A stretch of 64,000 bases of DNA from the NCBI GenBank assembly GCA_951230915.1, contig OX579640.1, forward strand, positions 17,008,981 through 17,072,980, written 5' to 3'. Below are positions 47,294-59,819 of the stretch, piece by piece; the stretch's first letter is position 1, and each line of letters starts with the position of its first letter. Origin of the DNA: Antitrichia curtipendula (Eukaryota; Streptophyta; Bryopsida; Hypnales; Leucodontaceae). The position numbers and the translations under genes were made by a program. The notes under the pieces are model-generated. The model searched no databases. It was not told the DNA's origin and worked only from the letters and a program-made list of their open reading frames with translations.

Positions 47294-49266
47294 TCACTGG
47301 TGGCACTGGCAGTCCGCGCAGTTGCAGTTTGGTCCGCACTTGCAGTCGTTCTCTGCGTTGTAGCTGTCAATCACAAGACAGAATTGAGGATTAAAAACCA
47401 CCGCGGCTTGCAAACCATGATGCCCAGCATCGTTCCTAGAACAGTAGCAGTTCCAAAGGTCTACACAATTCGGGTATCCGTTTAATACACTCAACCTTCC
47501 CTAATTGCAAACTCAGATATTACGCATTCTCTCTTATTGTTTCCGAATCTGATTTGGGAAACTTCCACACGTCAAGTTCTGAACAGATTTCGGAGTGCCC
47601 TTAGAAGTCTATTTGTCTACCCGAGACAGTGCAATTACAATGGGTCTTGTATAAAGGCATTGGTAATTTCATCCGAAATATTTAATAACAGATACATTAC
47701 TCACTTGCGGAGACCACCGAACGTTGGCTCAGTCATGTTCCTGCCGCACCTGTCACAGATACATCCAATAAAGTAAATCAGATCATATGGCAGTAAAACA
47801 AATTACGCGTGAGACTAATCGAATAATTATAAAATGTCGATTGCAAGGAACAGCAGGAGAATATATGAAAATTGAATTGACGCGGAGTCATCTTGAATTT
47901 TTCGGGATACAATAATACTCAAATGCAGTATAATCACGTTCATATGCATTAAATTAAGTGCGATAACGACAAAATGGAATGGATGTCATATATATTCCCA
48001 AGATATCCAAACCAAACACATTCCCTTCCATCGCCTTCCAACACACGACCAGACGAACACAAATTTATATCCCGCACCAATTACAACCATATATCGTAAT
48101 GCACAAATCACCATAATCGGTACCACAACTCGTTACCAAAATCTCTGAAAATAAACTACCTCTGTACCATACCAGGGGTTCGCAGGTACAAGAAAGACTC
48201 GAAATCTCATCAACAATATTTCAGTAAAATGAAAAACAGAGTATCAAGCCACACTCCAAATACAAAACCACGACAACATGTGTGCCATCAACCAAGTACC
48301 AGATCATAAAATCCTCCGTCAAACACACAAGAAATTACGCTCCAACCTCCAAAACCTGACTGTAAGAAAAATTACCCCGCACCAACGAACCAAAACTGAA
48401 CTAAAGAACCGTTTCCACTCTCCCTACCTCATTAGTACAAAATAACCACAGACTATCAAGCCACACACTCCGAAATACAAATCGAAGGCAGCAAATGCTC
48501 CGTCAACGAAGCACCAGATCGTAAAAGCCTTCGGCAAATTAAGTTCCAACCTGCCTCCCAAAACAGTTAACAAACTAAAAACTAAAACGCTCCAAGCAAC
48601 TGAAACTGTACTAAAAGACTGTTCTCCCTACCTCCGTAGCACAAATTAACTATAGATCATCAAGCTACTCGCTCCAAAATATACAGCTACGAGCAAGAGT
48701 TCCATCAATCAAGTACTAGATCATAAAATCCACCGTCAAATAAACAAGAAAAGTGCACAAAGCTCCAATCAGACACTGCAAGCAAAATTACAACGCTCCA
48801 AGCCATCAAAACTTAACAAAACGCCAGTTCTCAAACTCCAAGTCTCATCAACAAAAAGAAGCTAGCAAATAACACAGAAACTCGATCGACTGAAGCGTTA
48901 CGTTCAAGAAGGCAGTTCAAGTTACAAGCAGCCGGAGCCGCAGGTGCAACAAGTACCAACCATATCATAAGATCCTTCGTCAAATACAAAACAAACGTGA
49001 AGAAAGCTCCAATCAATTCAAAACCTGTGAGTTGAACGTAAAACCACAGCGCTCCAAGCGCTCCAAACTTAACGAAGCGTCCGTATTCAAGCTCCCGCAG
49101 AATCGAAAACTCATCTAACACACAACAGCGAGCAAACGACACACGAACTCGATCGGCTAAAGCGTGAAATTCAAGAAAGACAGTTCGTTAACTGAACTTA
49201 CGAGCAGCTGGAGCCGCAGGTGCAATCCGCACCGCACTTGCAGTTGGCGTTGCCGCAGCCTGACAT
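47294..49266 (-). CDS. Plant metallothionein, 44 residues, 2 exons
   Basis: Exon 1 is 49202-49266 and exon 2 is 47294-47363 (stop at 47294-47296), with donor TGCTC|GTAAGT and acceptor TTGACAG|CTACA; 65 and 70 nt join in phase to 44 aa. The protein starts MSGCGNANCKCGADCTCGSS, then a short linker SYNAEND, then CKCGPNCNCADCQC. There are twelve cysteines, six in each half, mostly as C-x-C pairs, which is the hallmark of thiolate metal clusters. Metallothioneins bind Cu, Zn or Cd in the cytosol and buffer metal and redox state. The length and the short spacer resemble small metallothioneins of mosses and other non-seed plants. The 1838-bp intron is large for so small a gene and holds degenerate repeats, including a copy of part of exon 1 near 48918-48945. 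Confidence 0.9.
48200..49235. repeat. Degenerate tandem duplications in the metallothionein intron and exon 1
   Basis: A block with CAAGTACCAGATCATAAAATCC and CCGTCAAA recurs near 48290, 48500, 48710 and 48955 (steps of about 210-250 bp). At the right end the block containing GGAGCCGCAGGTGCAA occurs in true exon 1 (49210) and again 276 bp to the left (48934), together with ACTCGATCG, AAGCGT and TTCAAGAA. The array seems to have grown by repeated tandem duplication that took in the 3' half of exon 1. Confidence 0.7.
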
Positions 49267-52200
49267 GGTGACGAAGGGCCGGAAGGAACGCGAGATCGTC
49301 GAAATTGGAAAAAGAGATGCGCACACACGAAGTTGCTCAGGCTTGGAAACAAAAGATGCAATTGCAATATCGCAGGGCGCCCCTTAGGCCTTCTTGTACA
49401 CTCGGACGGAACCCAGCGTCTGGCTCTCCTCGGGGACGACGCTTGGCAACCGTCAGATCGATTCTCCCATCGGAAGGGTATCATTCGTGCTGTGATGGCC
49501 AGGGTGGGCCCCTCTGTGGCTTCGAGGAACGTTCGGGAGGCAAAGCGTAAAGAGTGATCTTGGATTTCAGTTGGAGAGGCTGTCGGTTTCCGGCGGTTGG
49601 ATCATTAGTATCTTTGGAATTTTGGGATCTTTGGGAGTGGCTCCCCTTGAAAGGAGGCCCAAACTTGATTTTTCAACTCAGTACCATCATCCAAATCTAA
49701 CGATCCCTCTTGTATGAATAATGTTGTTGTTTTTTTGTTTGTTTTTTGTTTGTTTCTTGAATAATGTAGTTGCATGAGGTTTTTGGTAGTTTTTTTTGTT
49801 TTCTACTATTATTTTGGGAGTTTGAATGAGTTAGTTGTTGTGATGTTGAACCCTTGAAACACGGTGAGGCCGAAAAGTAGTTGATAGATAACTTCATTGT
49901 TCACTGTAGAAACAACAAATGCACTTACTAGTTTAATACTCTAAGTAGTTTTGGCCTTGGTTAATTGTAGAATGTTGGGGCCTTTAAGGGTTAACCCCTA
50001 AGGTATGGGGATTGATTTTTTCAACAAAGAGTATCCAAAACTGCCACTTTCTAGCTTATTAAGCATAACTAAAATTCAAAAATATTTTCAAACTTTCAAC
50101 CATCTAAATTTGTACTAGACTACTATAGGAATGTGTAATAAAAATTTCAGCCCATTTGGCCATGTAGATTGAGAGATTACAACATTTCAAGTTAGAAAGA
50201 AATAAAATTTGGGGCATTGTCAAACAGAGTCACCATAGTTTGACTTAGCTTTGTAGAGAAAAAGACATCATCCAACTTTGGAACCAATCAACTATTTCAA
50301 CAATCTCAATTTTCATTGTGATTTTCTGAATTTTTTTTTTTAAATAGAAGGAATAGATCATCTTTGTGGGAACATTTATTTTTTTCAATTGGTGTCCAAA
50401 AGCAAAAGTTATGCCATCCTAAGCCAAAAATGGAGGTTGGTGGGCAACACACAAATTACACAAATTCAAAATTAAATTATTATTATTTTCCTCAAACATT
50501 ATATATTTGTTTACATGTGAAGCTTTTATTCATTCCATTTGGGCTGGTGATGAGAAAGTTATGGACAATCTTGTTTTTTGAGCAATCTAAGCATCTTCTT
50601 GAAAAAATAATTTAAAGGATTCATTTTTTAAGGCAATTTTTACAATCTATCTAAATATTACTCCGTATTTGATAGGGTTAAGTTTTCTTGCTAGAACAAT
50701 CTCACCATTGGCATTATTGTGTTTCAATTCCATCTAATAGCTATTCAAAAATTTATATTTTTGTTCAATCTTGAACCAACTTCTATTTAACAATTTCTTA
50801 ACCCCTTAAGTTCTTTGACTATGTTTTCACCAAAAATACTCCCATTTCTAGTACAAGTACCAAATTTTTTGAATTTTTTCCCGACACATGTAACTTTAGG
50901 ATCTTGTATTATGCTGACTTGAAAATATGTGGTAAGAATTTCAGAATTTTTTACCGCGTGGATTGCAAGATATAAGCATTCAAATTCACTAAAATAATTT
51001 TTTGGGCCCTGCAAAAAACAGGGCAGCTGCACTTCACAAGCTCACTTTTCTATGAAAAAATGTCCAATATGGTGGAGCTTCATTGGATTCTTTTTCCTAA
51101 ATAAATTGGATACATGTTTAGAAAATTTCACATCATTTGGAATTGTACAACATATAGGAAAAAATAGTAAGTAGAAAGAAGTAGAAAATTATTCAAAATA
51201 CAAAATTGCTAAGAATTTAATAAAAAAATAAAAAAATGCCAATTCCAATGGTTGCAGTGTTGTAATAAACAATCTACATCCTATGATTTTAATAAAAAAT
51301 GATTGCAAATTGAGTAAGATAAAGAACTTCAAAGTTTATTTTAGAGTAGAGAATCTATAACTGCCCACAAACTAAAAAATTTCATAACCTTTGACTCTTT
51401 GGTCAAATTGGAATGCTTAAAAGCTTTCAATGTATATATATAAATAACTTTAGAAAACCAATTTCAAATTTTTGTTTATGAAAAAAGTGATTTTTTCTTA
51501 TATGCCCGAAATGAATTCAAATATGGAATTGAAAAATGCCAATCCCAACAGTTGTAATGTTGTAATAAACAATCTACACCCAATATTTTCAATTTTTTTC
51601 AAAAATATAATGAAAATTGATTTAAATAAAGGACTTTAAAGTTTATCTTAGAGTAAAGATTCTATAACTACCCTCAAACTAAAGTTCCTCATAATTTTCA
51701 TCTCATTAATCAAAATGAAATGATTCAAAGCTTCCCACGTGTATATAAATCTAGAGAACCATTTTCAAATTTTTATTTAAGAAAGAAGTGATTTTTAAAA
51801 AAAAAATTTCAGCCGCCCGAGTTGCCCGCCAACCAATGAAAATGCCATATCATACAATAACATTTTAACCACATAGTCAAAATTTATAAAAATTGTTGTG
51901 CCTTAAAGCTACTCCTTGGGGACCTGATGTGTGAAAATTTCAAAGAAAAAAAATAAAAATTCCAGTCATAGTGAGCTGCCCAAAATCACTATGTTGTCAA
52001 AAAATAGTGTTTGGTCCTTAGGAATAAAAGAATTAAAATCAAGTGTTTTCTTTTTGGAGTTTTTTTCACTAGATTTTCAACTCAATTCTTGAACATAATT
52101 TTTTTTAACTCGAAGTTTGTAGTGTAAATTTTTTTCACAAACAACAATCAAAATCATCTGAAATTATGGGTCAAAGTTCAAAAAAACTTTTTCTCAACTT

Positions 52201-52862
52201 TGAAGGCTAATATCTTGCAACCTATACAATCAAACTTTATGAAATTTTAACCACATGATCTTAAGCAAGTGAAATAAAAGCTCTTATAATTAGGTTCTAA
52301 AAAAAATTATATTTTCTTGAATGAATGCAACAGAAGTGGCAGTTCTCAATTTTAGTAGAAGAAGTTGCTCCTACATGAGGTCTCCCTACTTGTGGTCACC
52401 CTGTATCCGCAATTGCCCATCCTCTTTAGACCCGCACATGCCCTTGAATATGCTAAGGAACGCTACATGGCATTCATGTGGCCTAGATAAAAGGGAGATA
52501 GTTTTTTAGAAAGTCAAAGATATATCTGGCTTTAATGAATGCCACAAGGGATCTACTAGATGATCCATGAAGTCATATTTGTCGTGTAGGTGCAATGGTT
52601 GCTAGAACAATCTAGAGGTGACATGAACCCTTGAAAATAATTTGACGTGGAAATTCAATTTTGACACCTCGAGTGCCAAATCAGACCTTCATGTATAGTT
52701 TTAAGGAAAATAAAAATACTTTGATGAACAAAGACGAAAAGTACTGTTTTGCCTAGAAATGTTTTGTTTCGTACTGTAAAAACGGGATACGTTATATCTT
52801 TGTAATTTCATTGCGGAGGTTTCAGTTATTTCAGCAAGAACCAATATCAAAAATCAAAGAAG
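49267..52862. other. Metallothionein 5' flank followed by repeats
   Basis: The first 300 bp (to about 49560) are GC-rich and probably hold the metallothionein promoter and leader. Beyond that the DNA is AT-rich and contains dispersed repeats at about 49980-51860. The 62-codon frame at 52321-52509 shows no recognisable motif. No gene is supported here. Confidence 0.45.
51050..51860 (-). repeat. Dispersed non-coding repeat, copies 2 and 3 (inverted relative to copy 1)
   Basis: Two adjacent copies, about 51050-51490 and 51530-51860, match the reverse complement of 30490-31200. Shared blocks (given on the plus strand) are GTTGTAATAAACAATCTACA, CTTTAAAGTTTATCTTAGAG or its variant, AACTGCCCACAAACTAAA and GAAAACCAATTTCAAATTTT. 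The two copies are direct repeats of each other. A further looser relative appears on the plus strand near 49980-50630. Confidence 0.7.
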
Positions 52863-52935
52863 TAGTCCCTGCGGGTTTCGAACCCGCGACCTTTCGCGTG
52901 TAAAGCGAACGTGATAACCACTACACTAAAGGACC
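52863..52935 (-). tRNA. tRNA-Val(UAC)
   Basis: Read on the minus strand, 73 nt fold into a full cloverleaf: acceptor GGTCCTT paired with AGGGACT (with two G-U pairs), TA at positions 8-9, a D arm with GTG/CAC, anticodon stem TTCGC/GCGAA enclosing loop TTTACAC, variable AGGTC, and T arm GCGGG-TTCGAAA-CCCGC. The anticodon is TAC, which reads valine codon GUA. No intron is present and CCA is not encoded, as usual in plant nuclear tRNA genes. A-box and B-box (GGTTCGAAACC) promoter elements are intact. Confidence 0.95.
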
Positions 52936-55900
52936 CGTGCAAATATCTTCTTCCGCCATTTCATGATCGACGAAATCATCATAATAATTTTACCCAATTC
53001 TAAAACCTCTATTTCCACTGATCATTCCTCCTCCTCCTCTTTTTGCCTTCTGAATTTCAAAAACAAATATAGACCATTACTCCGATTGGTCCAGTGTGAA
53101 CGAATTCAGTTCCTCCAAACGACTTCAGGGTTCAGACCCTCCAATGAGGTGTTCCTCCTCGGTTTTCAAATTCTCATCCTGCTCAGACATGTAACAACAA
53201 TGTACTGTACATCTATCAGTAGTACATGTAGTACATTCGATTCCTTTTTCTGTAGTACACTGCTGGTACTACCATGTTCAGCTACTTCATTTCAGTCTTG
53301 AATGATCGAGGCTTCCTGATGGTTTCATTCTTTCCGCGTTATAGTGTTCAGCAAGCAGGCTCTGTGAAGGTGGCATTTGCTGCTGCAACCCTTGTGGATC
53401 AATTGGAGAAACTTGTCGATCATGTCCTCTGCAATAGAACTTAATTGCATCTTGATATATATGTGCTACCAGGTATGCAATTTACTTGCATTTTCAGGTA
53501 CAAACAGTTTGGTTTTTGCAGCACGTTTCACATTTCGATCGATTCGTGAGTCTGTTTTCTTGCTTGGGAATGTACTTGGGCACTAGTGGAAACATGGGGT
53601 GCATAGACTAGGGATTGAATGATCCTTGAGAAGATTTGCATTAAGGTAGTCTGCTCTAAAGGAAACTGTGTTCTAAATGCGATCCGTATCTAGGAATGGC
53701 TTAAATGGTTGTTTTTAAGAGCTGAATACCTTATTGCTTCGGCTAGTTGTGGGGTCTTTTCATGGGGTCATTTCCTTGGTCACTGACAGGATGCTTTCAT
53801 TAGTACGTGGGGCATGTACGTCGTCCAGCCCACCAAATTTTTGGACAATTGTGATTGAGGAGCTCTGGGAATTGGGAGATTTGAGATTTTAAAATCAGGT
53901 TATTTTTGGAGAATCTGGATCGATTGATTAGCCATGGAAAAGGATTTCAGATCCATTTTAATGCACAATCTTGAGTAAGTTCTTCTCTCACTGATGAGTG
54001 TTGAGGATACTCTCTGCAGTGAATTTGAGACCTTCTTCTGAGGCTTCTTTTGGTGGCCATCTACAATGGAGATCTTGAGTGAGTTCTCGCAACTGATCTT
54101 GAAAAGTGTTGTAAACGCAGTCATTAACTGATGCATCTGTTAAGCGTTTTAATTTTAATTTCTTACACTTGCCCACAGGTTTCTTTGCAGGAAAGATACT
54201 AGCTGGGTGCTCGTCCATAGATGGACCTCTTCAACTGGGAGTAGAATTTCAGATCAGTGTGCCATTCAGCCGTCACTTGGTAAGATCCTACATGTCTACA
54301 GAACAATTCCCAAATGGATGTAAGGTACTACTTTATTTATTTTTGCACTTGATTGCTGGGATTACAGAGTTATTTATGCTTTTGTGTTATTTTATAAATA
54401 CAGTGAACATTTCAGCCCGTGCTACAATAAGGTAGCCGATTCATTTCCAATCTATAAGCTGCTTTCTTTCAGTGAAGTTTCCATGAAGTTGCAGTGCAAT
54501 TTGAGGAGTAGTTGGGGCGCATTATGATTGGCTGTCAATATTGCAACTAGTCCTTGGTCGATTTTGCAATCACCCTGTAGTCAGAAATGGAGAGGTCTAT
54601 ATCACCATTATAGGTCTTAATAGACTCTTCCACTAAAAATATTCATAGCAATTACATTTTGTGTAATAAAATTCTGGAAAAATATGCCATCCTTCCAAAC
54701 TCTATTTCTGTATACAGGAAAAATTCCACACTCAAAAAAAACTGCACTCCTAATATGCGTAATTGCTTAAGTAGTTGGAAACGGGTCGGCTACCCTACTT
54801 ACATATACTACAAATAGTGTGTCGTTTGGGAAATAGCGTCACAGTCAAGAAGTACTGGGATAAGTCAGTGCAGCTGTGCTTTCAGTTGTTGGGAAAAATC
54901 CAATTGTACGGTCCTTGCGCACACGCAAAGAATGCTGTGGAAAAGTTGTGATTCCAGCTGTCTTGTGGCCAATGTAAACTTATCCATCTTGTGGCAAATA
55001 ATCTTCATGACTGGTCCTCTCCATTTACAGTAATACTAAATTCCTGCTTCGCATGATTCTGAGTGAACCCAAGAATCTTTCAAGGACGCAGCCCAATCAC
55101 CAACCCCGAATAATCAAATTCTAAGATGAGGAGGTGCATTCTTGGTTTCTATAGTTTCCCCAAAAGTCAAATATCAGACTCTTTTAGTCCTCGGCCTCCT
55201 TACTGGGTTTTAGGAGTAAAACACAAAGGAAACACTGGTCCTTTTCAAAAACAGAGGCAGTAGCTACCTTAAAGAAGAGATTTTAAATTTCAGTTTTCAA
55301 ATCATCTACAATATTGATGCACAATTCTTAAACTCTGACACTCGTGTCATTGGAGATGCCTTGTTCACCGCCGGAGTCCACGGAGGTTACTTATTCTTGG
55401 AGTTTCATTGAGCGGTTTGAGAACAAGCTAAGGCTGCCAAGCAAATGGAAGCTTTCCGAGTGGAGCCACTTGGGTGAGTCTCATGACAGCAATTGTCTGT
55501 TCGGACCGAGGCAAGATGGGAATGTTCTGTGTACGAAATTACACCGGTGATCCTTAAGAGGATTGAGAGCTTTCAAAAACTGATGCGAGTAAGTGACAAG
55601 TATGCCTCCATGAACTACCGAATCCAAGTAAGTTGTGTTGCTACTCTGTTCTCAATTCTTTACTTAGCACCTGCCTACTCCTAAATCTCTGAATTCACCG
55701 ATGATAACCATTGTGCACACCATGATAAATGCATCTTTCCCTTCCAGATATGGCTTGAACTATGGCATCTTGTAAACTGAACCCTTGGAAGTTGCGCTAG
55801 TTTGGAAATTGTGCTATTGTACTTTGAGTGACGCTTACCAGGCACAATTTCCGTCACATGAGAGAAGGAACGGAAAACATCAAATTCGCTAAATTGACAG

Positions 55901-56371
55901 AATTATTTGGCTTGAAAAGTCGATCTATAGCAGTTCTCATTTGTGTACATGAATGTCACGATTTTTGGTGCCCGGAATCACAACAATTTAACAAGATTGA
56001 CGACGGAAGTCAGCATATGCAAATAAATCGTTTTAAGCCAAGCATTGAGCAATTTTCTTACACAGGATAAGACACTGCATCTCGAGGCACCAGTAACACA
56101 ATAATTCAAAATCATAAACACCCTACAACTATTTCAACATTCAATGTATAGAAACGTAAGCCCCAATTCCAATTAGCATCAAACACGGCGTATTATTGTA
56201 ATACAATTTCTGAGCATTTACTCCAAAGTGGCTAAACATCACCTGTTTGTTTCTAGCAGGAAAGCCGATGCAACATGGTTACCTCGATCAATAACTCGCC
56301 TGCATACCGCTGCATATAATTTTACAAAGTGAGCCTGTCAAAATTGACATATCTACAAATCTATTAATATG
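52936..56371. other. Intergenic DNA, possible unrecognised exons
   Basis: No gene could be assembled. Two plus-strand segments look slightly exon-like: 54179-54280 follows a good acceptor (TTGCCCACAG) and reads GFFAGKILAGCSSIDGPLQL, ending before a possible donor GTAAGA, and 55344-55470 reads MSLEMPCSPPESTEVTYSWS before a possible donor GTGAGT. Neither resembles a family I know, and they could be parts of a non-coding transcript or a decayed gene. Confidence 0.3.
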
Positions 56372-59125
56372 CTAACCCGAATGTAGTCTACTCTCAGTTC
56401 CCGGTATACGAGAAGACATACCAGGATGGCGTTCTTCTCTAAGCTTTGATTCCGGAAAGGAGTGAAACCGCAGCAGCAACGAGTTGGAGACCACAATGAT
56501 GCTACTCATGGCCATCATGCCACCAGCAATGGAGGGCGTAAGAGCAAAATCCTGGCTGGGAAGCAAAACGCCAGCAGCAAGGGGAACCGACACGAGGTTG
56601 TAAGCAAGAGCCCACCCCAGGTTTTGGTACACTTTGTCCATGGTGGCACGGGATAGATCAATGGCATCCACCACCTGAGAGAGACGATTCCCAAGCAAAA
56701 TAACAGAAGCAGCGTCCGATGCAGCGTCCACTCGTGCTTGAGTTTTGAGCGCCATACCCACATTAGCACACGCCAACGCTGGCGCATCGTTCACTCCATC
56801 CCCAACCATTGCGACAATCCCACCTTCCTTTCGTAACTGGGAGACGTAGTTCGACTTGTCCTGCGGTCTCAAGCCCCCTTGCACGTCGTCCTTCGCTATC
56901 CCCACGACCGCTGCCACGTTCGCAGCCGCCTCTTCCTTGTCACCTGACAATATCACTGTCCGCAGTCCTTTGCTCTTGAGATTCGCTATGGTTACTTTCG
57001 CATCTTGTCGTAGGTTGTCGGTAACAGCAATAGCTCCAATCACACCCTGCCCTTCCAATCCAACGAACACCACCGTCTGCGACTTCTCTAGGTTTGAGGT
57101 GTGTAACGATTTCTGTAGCAGTGACTCACGTAGCTCCGAAGCGCGTTCGTTTGAGGTATCCACTTTGCAACACCCGCTCACCCAGTCGAACAATCCAACC
57201 GCAGCAATACGACCATCCACCTCTGCTAATGCACCAAAACCGGGCTCTGTTAATTGCCCTTGCGTGGGTAGAATCTTGTTCCCCTGAATCTCAGCTTGGG
57301 ATATAATGGCGGATCCAATCGGGTGAACAGTATGCTTCTCCACTGCAGCAGCAAGAGCCAAAATTTCCTCCTCACGAAACCCGTTTACAGCTACAATTCC
57401 AGCAACACTAGGGCAACCCTCAGTGAGAGTACCGGTTTTATCAAACACAACGGAATCCACACTTGCCAAACGCTCAAGCACATCGCCTCCTCGCACAAGC
57501 AATCCTCGCTTCGCCCCAAGAGAAGTCCCAACAAGAACTGCAGTTGGAGTGGCTAACCCGAGTGCACAAGGACATGCCACTACGAGCACATCAATGGCAA
57601 GCTTGAGGCTCAACAACAACGCATCACCATCTGGTCCTGCAGCGTCGTTTAGTAACACATCGGGAAACAGGGAAGTACCAAGGAAGTACCAAAACGCAAA
57701 AGTGGCACCCGATAAACCCATGATAGTGAAGGCGAAAGGGCCCGCTATGGCATCCGCCAGTCGTTGCACAGGCGCCTCACGCCCTTGCGCTTCCTCAACC
57801 AGTTTCACAATTGAAGCAACAGCGGACTTCGCTCCAGTAGTGACAGCTTCCACTTTGATAGGCCCCTCCCAGTTTATAGTTCCAGCTGAGACAGCGTCGC
57901 CCTTTGATTTCACCACTGGTAGAGGCTCCCCTGTGAGCATGGCCTCTTCCACCGCGCTTCTCCCTTGTAAAATCTTGCCATCCACAGGGATAGTCTCCCC
58001 TGGCAATACCAACACACAATCACCAGGCCGAATTCGCTCGGTTTCCACTTGCAAGTGCAACCCGTCGTCGCCTTCTTCCGACAACACTAACCTAGACTTG
58101 GATGGCACTAACGACAGAAGCTCCTGCATATCACTAGAAGCTTGCGCGCGTGCCCTAATTTCAAGCGATCTTCCCAACAGCACAAACGCAAGCAACATCA
58201 CGGGCTCGTCGAAAAAGGACGCGTCCCAATTCAAGCCCGGATTCGCAAGCGAGATTGCACTAATGACGAACGCGGCCGAAGCACCAATGCCTACGAGCGT
58301 ATTCATATTCGGGGAGCGTCGTGCCATGGCTTTGAAACCGTCGAGGACAAGCTCCCGAGCTGGACCAAGAAGAGTAACAGAGGCGATGGAGCACTTCCAC
58401 AAAGGATTGTGGAGCCAACTCAAGAAAGGGCCGTGAAGATGGATACCTACAGAGTGCAACAGATGTGTAACGTGAGAGCCGCAACACAATGCGACCAAAG
58501 ACCAAGCGAAAGCCACCTGCGCGGTGCTCTTGTCCAGCGCCGCGCGCTTCTTCACAACATTCTCCTCGCGCTTCGCCCCGACGCTTCCCGAATCCACGTC
58601 ACGGAGCTTGGAAGGGAAGCCGCAGCTCGTCAAATGCGCCGCAAGGTCCAAGCTCAAGCTCTCGACGGAACCGCCGGGTCGAAACCGAATAGCCGCGGTC
58701 TCCGTGAGCATGTTCACGGCGGCAGTATCGACAGATTCTTGGGAAGTAAGCAAAGAGCGCACTCGCGCGACACAGCCGCCGCACATCATTCCTTCCACGT
58801 CTAACAACACCACTTCCGAGCTCGCTTCCTGCGCTTCGGATTCCGATTCCACTTCCACATCCACCAAATTTTGCACGTCGCGCACAGTTCGCAATGCCGC
58901 GCATCGCTGCAAACCTCGAATTCCTTCGTTTCTCAATCTCCTCACCTCAAAATTGACTCCACAACGAATCGCAATTCCCTGTTTACAAACTTCCAATCTC
59001 GCATTCCGCAATCTCCCACTTGAAACCCTAAACCCTTGCCCTGCAACGAGCATTGGCCGGGGAAGGCCCCGGCCATGGCATAATCGCAACGAATACACAC
59101 TCTCCATCGCACTGAATGCTCCCAA
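56372..59125 (-). CDS. PAA2: Chloroplast Cu-transporting P1B-ATPase (PAA2/HMA8 type), intronless
   Basis: One uninterrupted frame encodes 917 aa. It pumps Cu(I) across the thylakoid membrane, in plants to supply plastocyanin. Residues 1 to about 100 are basic, serine and arginine-containing and poor in acids until residue 89, consistent with a plastid transit peptide. The heavy-metal domain has GMMCGGC (112-118); the following [10 protein letters not shown] block is typical of PAA2/HMA8 rather than PAA1. The ATPase core has TGE (398-400), the transport motif CPC (518-520), DKTGT with phospho-Asp562, HP (601-602), GDGVND (775-780), YN (842-843) and MxxSS (871-875). Eight membrane helices are expected. 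Length is normal for the family. Met7 is an alternative start. Arabidopsis PAA2 has many introns, so the lack of introns here is notable. GC content is higher than in flanking DNA. Confidence 0.95.
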   Translation of the reverse strand: MGAFSAMESVYSLRLCHGRGLPRPMLVAGQGFRVSSGRLRNARLEVCKQGIAIRCGVNFEVRRLRNEGIRGLQRCAALRTVRDVQNLVDVEVESESEAQEASSEVVLLDVEGMMCGGCVARVRSLLTSQESVDTAAVNMLTETAAIRFRPGGSVESLSLDLAAHLTSCGFPSKLRDVDSGSVGAKREENVVKKRAALDKSTAQVAFAWSLVALCCGSHVTHLLHSVGIHLHGPFLSWLHNPLWKCSIASVTLLGPARELVLDGFKAMARRSPNMNTLVGIGASAAFVISAISLANPGLNWDASFFDEPVMLLAFVLLGRSLEIRARAQASSDMQELLSLVPSKSRLVLSEEGDDGLHLQVETERIRPGDCVLVLPGETIPVDGKILQGRSAVEEAMLTGEPLPVVKSKGDAVSAGTINWEGPIKVEAVTTGAKSAVASIVKLVEEAQGREAPVQRLADAIAGPFAFTIMGLSGATFAFWYFLGTSLFPDVLLNDAAGPDGDALLLSLKLAIDVLVVACPCALGLATPTAVLVGTSLGAKRGLLVRGGDVLERLASVDSVVFDKTGTLTEGCPSVAGIVAVNGFREEEILALAAAVEKHTVHPIGSAIISQAEIQGNKILPTQGQLTEPGFGALAEVDGRIAAVGLFDWVSGCCKVDTSNERASELRESLLQKSLHTSNLEKSQTVVFVGLEGQGVIGAIAVTDNLRQDAKVTIANLKSKGLRTVILSGDKEEAAANVAAVVGIAKDDVQGGLRPQDKSNYVSQLRKEGGIVAMVGDGVNDAPALACANVGMALKTQARVDAASDAASVILLGNRLSQVVDAIDLSRATMDKVYQNLGWALAYNLVSVPLAAGVLLPSQDFALTPSIAGGMMAMSSIIVVSNSLLLRFHSFPESKLREERHPGMSSRIPGTESRLHSG

Positions 59126-59819
59126 TTCTATACCTCAACAACAAACCTCTCCTCCATCATGCACCAAAACTCGTCTCCGCCATAGCCTTATCCAGCCACA
59201 GTCATCACCAAAAGTCCTCTCCAGCTCCAATCACGAAATCACACCCAAAACAACCATAATCACCGAAGACACCGAAATCACCCGTAACACCCTAAACACC
59301 AGAAAAATCAAAATTTCTTACACTTCACACCATGTTTCACCAATCCTGCTTCCAATTGGCATCACCGACACATATCCTGCGCCATCATGCAACTCCCAAG
59401 CTTCGGCCATCGATTGGAGGTCGGACCGTGATAGAATAACTTAGTCAAGCGCTGTGGCGAGCTTACAATTGGCGAGCAACTGGAGGTCGCACGCGAGTGG
59501 GAACTGGCTGGATGACCAATGTGGGACATCTGATCCGTTGGAAAATTTGGGTAGCTGGAGGACGGGAATTGGGGAATTGGGGATTTGGGTTTTTGGATTG
59601 GTCGAATTGGAGAGACGGCTGATGCTTTGGCTGGGAGATTTAGAATATCAAGTTTTGGGTACAAGGATTCGTGTTTTGTGTGGTTGTGTGGTTGTGGTGG
59701 AAGCAGGTGGGGCGACGCCATAGCCACGGTGTCGGAGCTCTCGTTGGTGCAAACCGAGATCCCTTATCCGTCTTCCGCAAACGCAGGGAAGGGCGGTCTT
59801 TCTAGGTAAGTTCGGCCCT
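59126..59819 (-). promoter_or_regulatory. 5' region of the copper ATPase gene
   Basis: This 0.7 kb segment is GC-balanced and contains the leader and probable promoter of the copper ATPase. A minus-strand frame of 121 codons (59362-59727, start MAMASPHLLPPQPHNHTKHE) is proline and serine-rich and looks somewhat like a transit peptide; it might be an upstream ORF or an unrecognised small gene. One GTAC core (the SPL7 copper-response motif) occurs near 59657, which alone is not significant. Confidence 0.3.

Noticed and set aside
49305..49557. Overlapping plus-strand frames in the GC-rich metallothionein 5' flank
   Set aside because: No motif, several overlapping phases and the position opposite the metallothionein promoter point to chance frames.
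57423..59444. Long plus-strand open frames (337 and 306 codons) opposite the copper ATPase
   Set aside because: They are shadows of the ATPase coding strand. The minus-strand frame has every P-type ATPase motif, while the plus-strand products are low-complexity and resemble no family.
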